From contig CANQGA010000003.1 in assembly GCA_947600145.1 (NCBI GenBank), positions 1-52,020 of the forward strand: a stretch of 52,020 bases of DNA, in the 5' to 3' direction. Each line of letters opens with the position of its first letter. The first letter of the stretch is position 1. This DNA comes from an uncultured Lachnospiraceae bacterium (GTDB lineage Bacteria; Bacillota; Clostridia; Lachnospirales; Lachnospiraceae). Below the pieces are notes generated by a model, which saw nothing but the letters and a program-made list of their open reading frames with translations, was not told the origin of the DNA and made no database searches. Both the position numbers and the translations under genes were made by a program. This document shows, in pieces, positions 50,759-52,020 of this stretch.

Positions 50759-52020
50759 TCAATAAAACTCATCGATTATCTCGCATCTGCCTGACGCCAG
50801 CGCCTCCCTGACCGCCGCGGCGAACAATCGCAGGCCGTCCCATTTATCAAACAATTCGATGGAATCCTGTCGTACCCAGACCGCCCATGTCGTCTTGTCC
50901 AGATCTTCCGGCCTGTCTATGATCTCATCAACGTTCACATACAGGATAAACGTATCATGGTCGTCGGAACACATGGCTATGGCTTCCCCGAGGATCTCCT
51001 CCTGCCACGGATACTTAAAAGATATCCCCCCGCCGATGACATAGCTGCCGTCCCTGTTCATCCTGACCGACAGGATCGGCACCTTGCGCCAGTCCATCTC
51101 TTTCGGCGGAAGCTGATACATATGATTCACGACCTTAAACGTGTCGCGATAATAGAGATAGTCCTCATATCCCCAAAACTCCCTGATCATGTCCCTGGCG
51201 GCCCTGTACTCCGCCGCAGTGATCCTGCCTGCCTTAAAGTCTGCCTTAGAAAGATTCAGTTCCCACAGGTAATCTCTGCAGACATATCCGACAAGGCCGC
51301 CGCTGCCCGTCGGCTCGATCATCCGGCCAAACTCAAACAGGGAATAGGTGTCGTCGATCTTCTTAAGCTTCTTAGGATATTCCAGCTTATCAATATAATC
51401 CAGCATCTCGTCCAGGTGCTTCCTCCAGAAGAAACGCAGGATCCCGCCCAGGGCATTGGTATAATATCTGCCGTCGCGGCCAATATACAGATACTTCGCG
51501 ATATCCGTGCCCCCGCGGTCCCCGCCGGGCTTCACAGGACACAAAGGCGTATAGAAACCATCCGTATGATCGATATCGCGGACATGTATGCCGTCGCCTC
51601 CTCCATACGGCAAACCATAAATGATGTATTCCGCGCGCGGCAGCTTACACGACGTCCAGAAAATATCTTCCCATGTACACGCGACCAGGATGTCGAACGC
51701 GACCTTACTGACCGCATTCCATACCGGCTCCTGCATGGACTCCGCCGTGAGAAAGTACCCGGCCCGCGACCGGTCGATCAGAACCAGCGCATACTTAAGA
51801 TCCGCTGAGAGCTCTGAAAAACAGGTCCTTCTCCCCTCGACGATAATGCTGTACCAGTCGTCTTCCACCGGCTCGATCCCGAACGACTCCTTCAGGATCA
51901 TCCGGCTCTCAGCGTCCCTGAAAGGCGGGCGCTCTTCCGCAGCGCCGCCCGCCATAAGTTCCCTGAACATATCCTCGCTGTAAACGACGGTCCTGCCGCC
52001 CAAACCGGCGGAATCGTTCA
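50759..52020 (-). CDS. unknown protein, 5' end cut by window
   Basis: The frame stays open to the right edge, so the ORF-track TTG start at 52003 is probably not the real one. At least 420 codons are seen. No family is recognised. Features include EDDWYSIIVEGRRTCFSEL, VSKVAFDILVACTWEDIFWTSCKLPRAEYIIYG, a charged middle and C-terminal GGGISFKYPWQEEILGEAIAMCSDDHDTFILYVNVDEI. There is no signal peptide or membrane segment in the visible part. It is on the same strand as the phosphodiesterase gene with 17 bp between them, so probably the same operon. Confidence 0.75.
   Translation of the reverse strand, partial: NDSAGLGGRTVVYSEDMFRELMAGGAAEERPPFRDAESRMILKESFGIEPVEDDWYSIIVEGRRTCFSELSADLKYALVLIDRSRAGYFLTAESMQEPVWNAVSKVAFDILVACTWEDIFWTSCKLPRAEYIIYGLPYGGGDGIHVRDIDHTDGFYTPLCPVKPGGDRGGTDIAKYLYIGRDGRYYTNALGGILRFFWRKHLDEMLDYIDKLEYPKKLKKIDDTYSLFEFGRMIEPTGSGGLVGYVCRDYLWELNLSKADFKAGRITAAEYRAARDMIREFWGYEDYLYYRDTFKVVNHMYQLPPKEMDWRKVPILSVRMNRDGSYVIGGGISFKYPWQEEILGEAIAMCSDDHDTFILYVNVDEIIDRPEDLDKTTWAVWVRQDSIELFDKWDGLRLFAAAVREALASGRCEIIDEFY

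Overview
The window is a stretch of chromosome from a low-to-mid GC Gram-positive anaerobe, most likely a gut Clostridium of the Lachnospiraceae type. The evidence is the strong AGGAGG ribosome sites, the LplABC-type sugar importer, ferredoxin-tailed aldo/keto reductases, an Rpn-type nuclease with EARG repeats, and a CprABC/LanFEG-type transporter with its two-component system. No tRNA, rRNA, CRISPR array, insertion sequence or prophage was recognised. Most genes lie on the minus strand in tightly packed operons.

Layout. (1) 1-2609: a DUF3842 gene cut by the window edge, and two tandem [4Fe-4S] aldo/keto reductases. (2) 2858-14338: a minus-strand galactan/galacto-oligosaccharide operon that starts from a consensus promoter at 14396-14424. 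It carries two permeases, a lipoprotein binding protein, a clan GH-A hydrolase, a GH35 beta-galactosidase, a two-module esterase, a LacI regulator and a GH53 galactanase. None of the hydrolases has a signal peptide, so oligosaccharides are probably imported first and cut inside the cell. (3) 14896-15819: an Rpn/PD-(D/E)XK nuclease gene with a possible internal translation start. (4) 16070-38671: an exopolysaccharide/capsule locus with a priming phosphoglycosyltransferase (plus strand) converging on a long minus-strand operon. That operon encodes an orphan LytTR regulator, acyltransferases with an MBOAT/SGNH pair, a membrane metallophosphoesterase, two Wzz-like co-polymerases (one fused to a degenerate GGDEF domain), a Wzy-like polymerase, glycosyltransferases, a glycerophosphotransferase, a Wzx flippase, a secreted GH26, an SGNH esterase and a TagA/WecG-type transferase. 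No BY-kinase or its phosphatase is present. (5) 38840-39150: a prpF remnant with an apparent deletion scar. (6) 39165-40507: a two-gene module of an HTH/ADP-ribosyltransferase-like (DUF3990) protein and an overlapping partner, with a promoter whose -10 box lies inside a palindrome. (7) 40623-42487: a histidine phosphatase, a PfkB kinase and a small ORF. (8) 42706-44007: a GT2 glycosyltransferase fused to a MarR-like winged helix. (9) 44038-48686: a two-component system divergent from an ABC exporter operon of the lantibiotic/cationic-peptide resistance type, ending in a 23-residue membrane peptide and a strong terminator. (10) 48747-52020: a flavin reductase-like protein, an ectonucleotide-phosphodiesterase-like protein and an unknown gene cut by the window end.

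The most unusual items are the Wzz-GGDEF-like fusion in a locus without a BY-kinase, the GT2-MarR fusion, the HTH-DUF3990 module, the internal start in the Rpn gene, and the small membrane peptide closing the exporter operon. All functions are inferred by reading the protein sequences; no database search was run.
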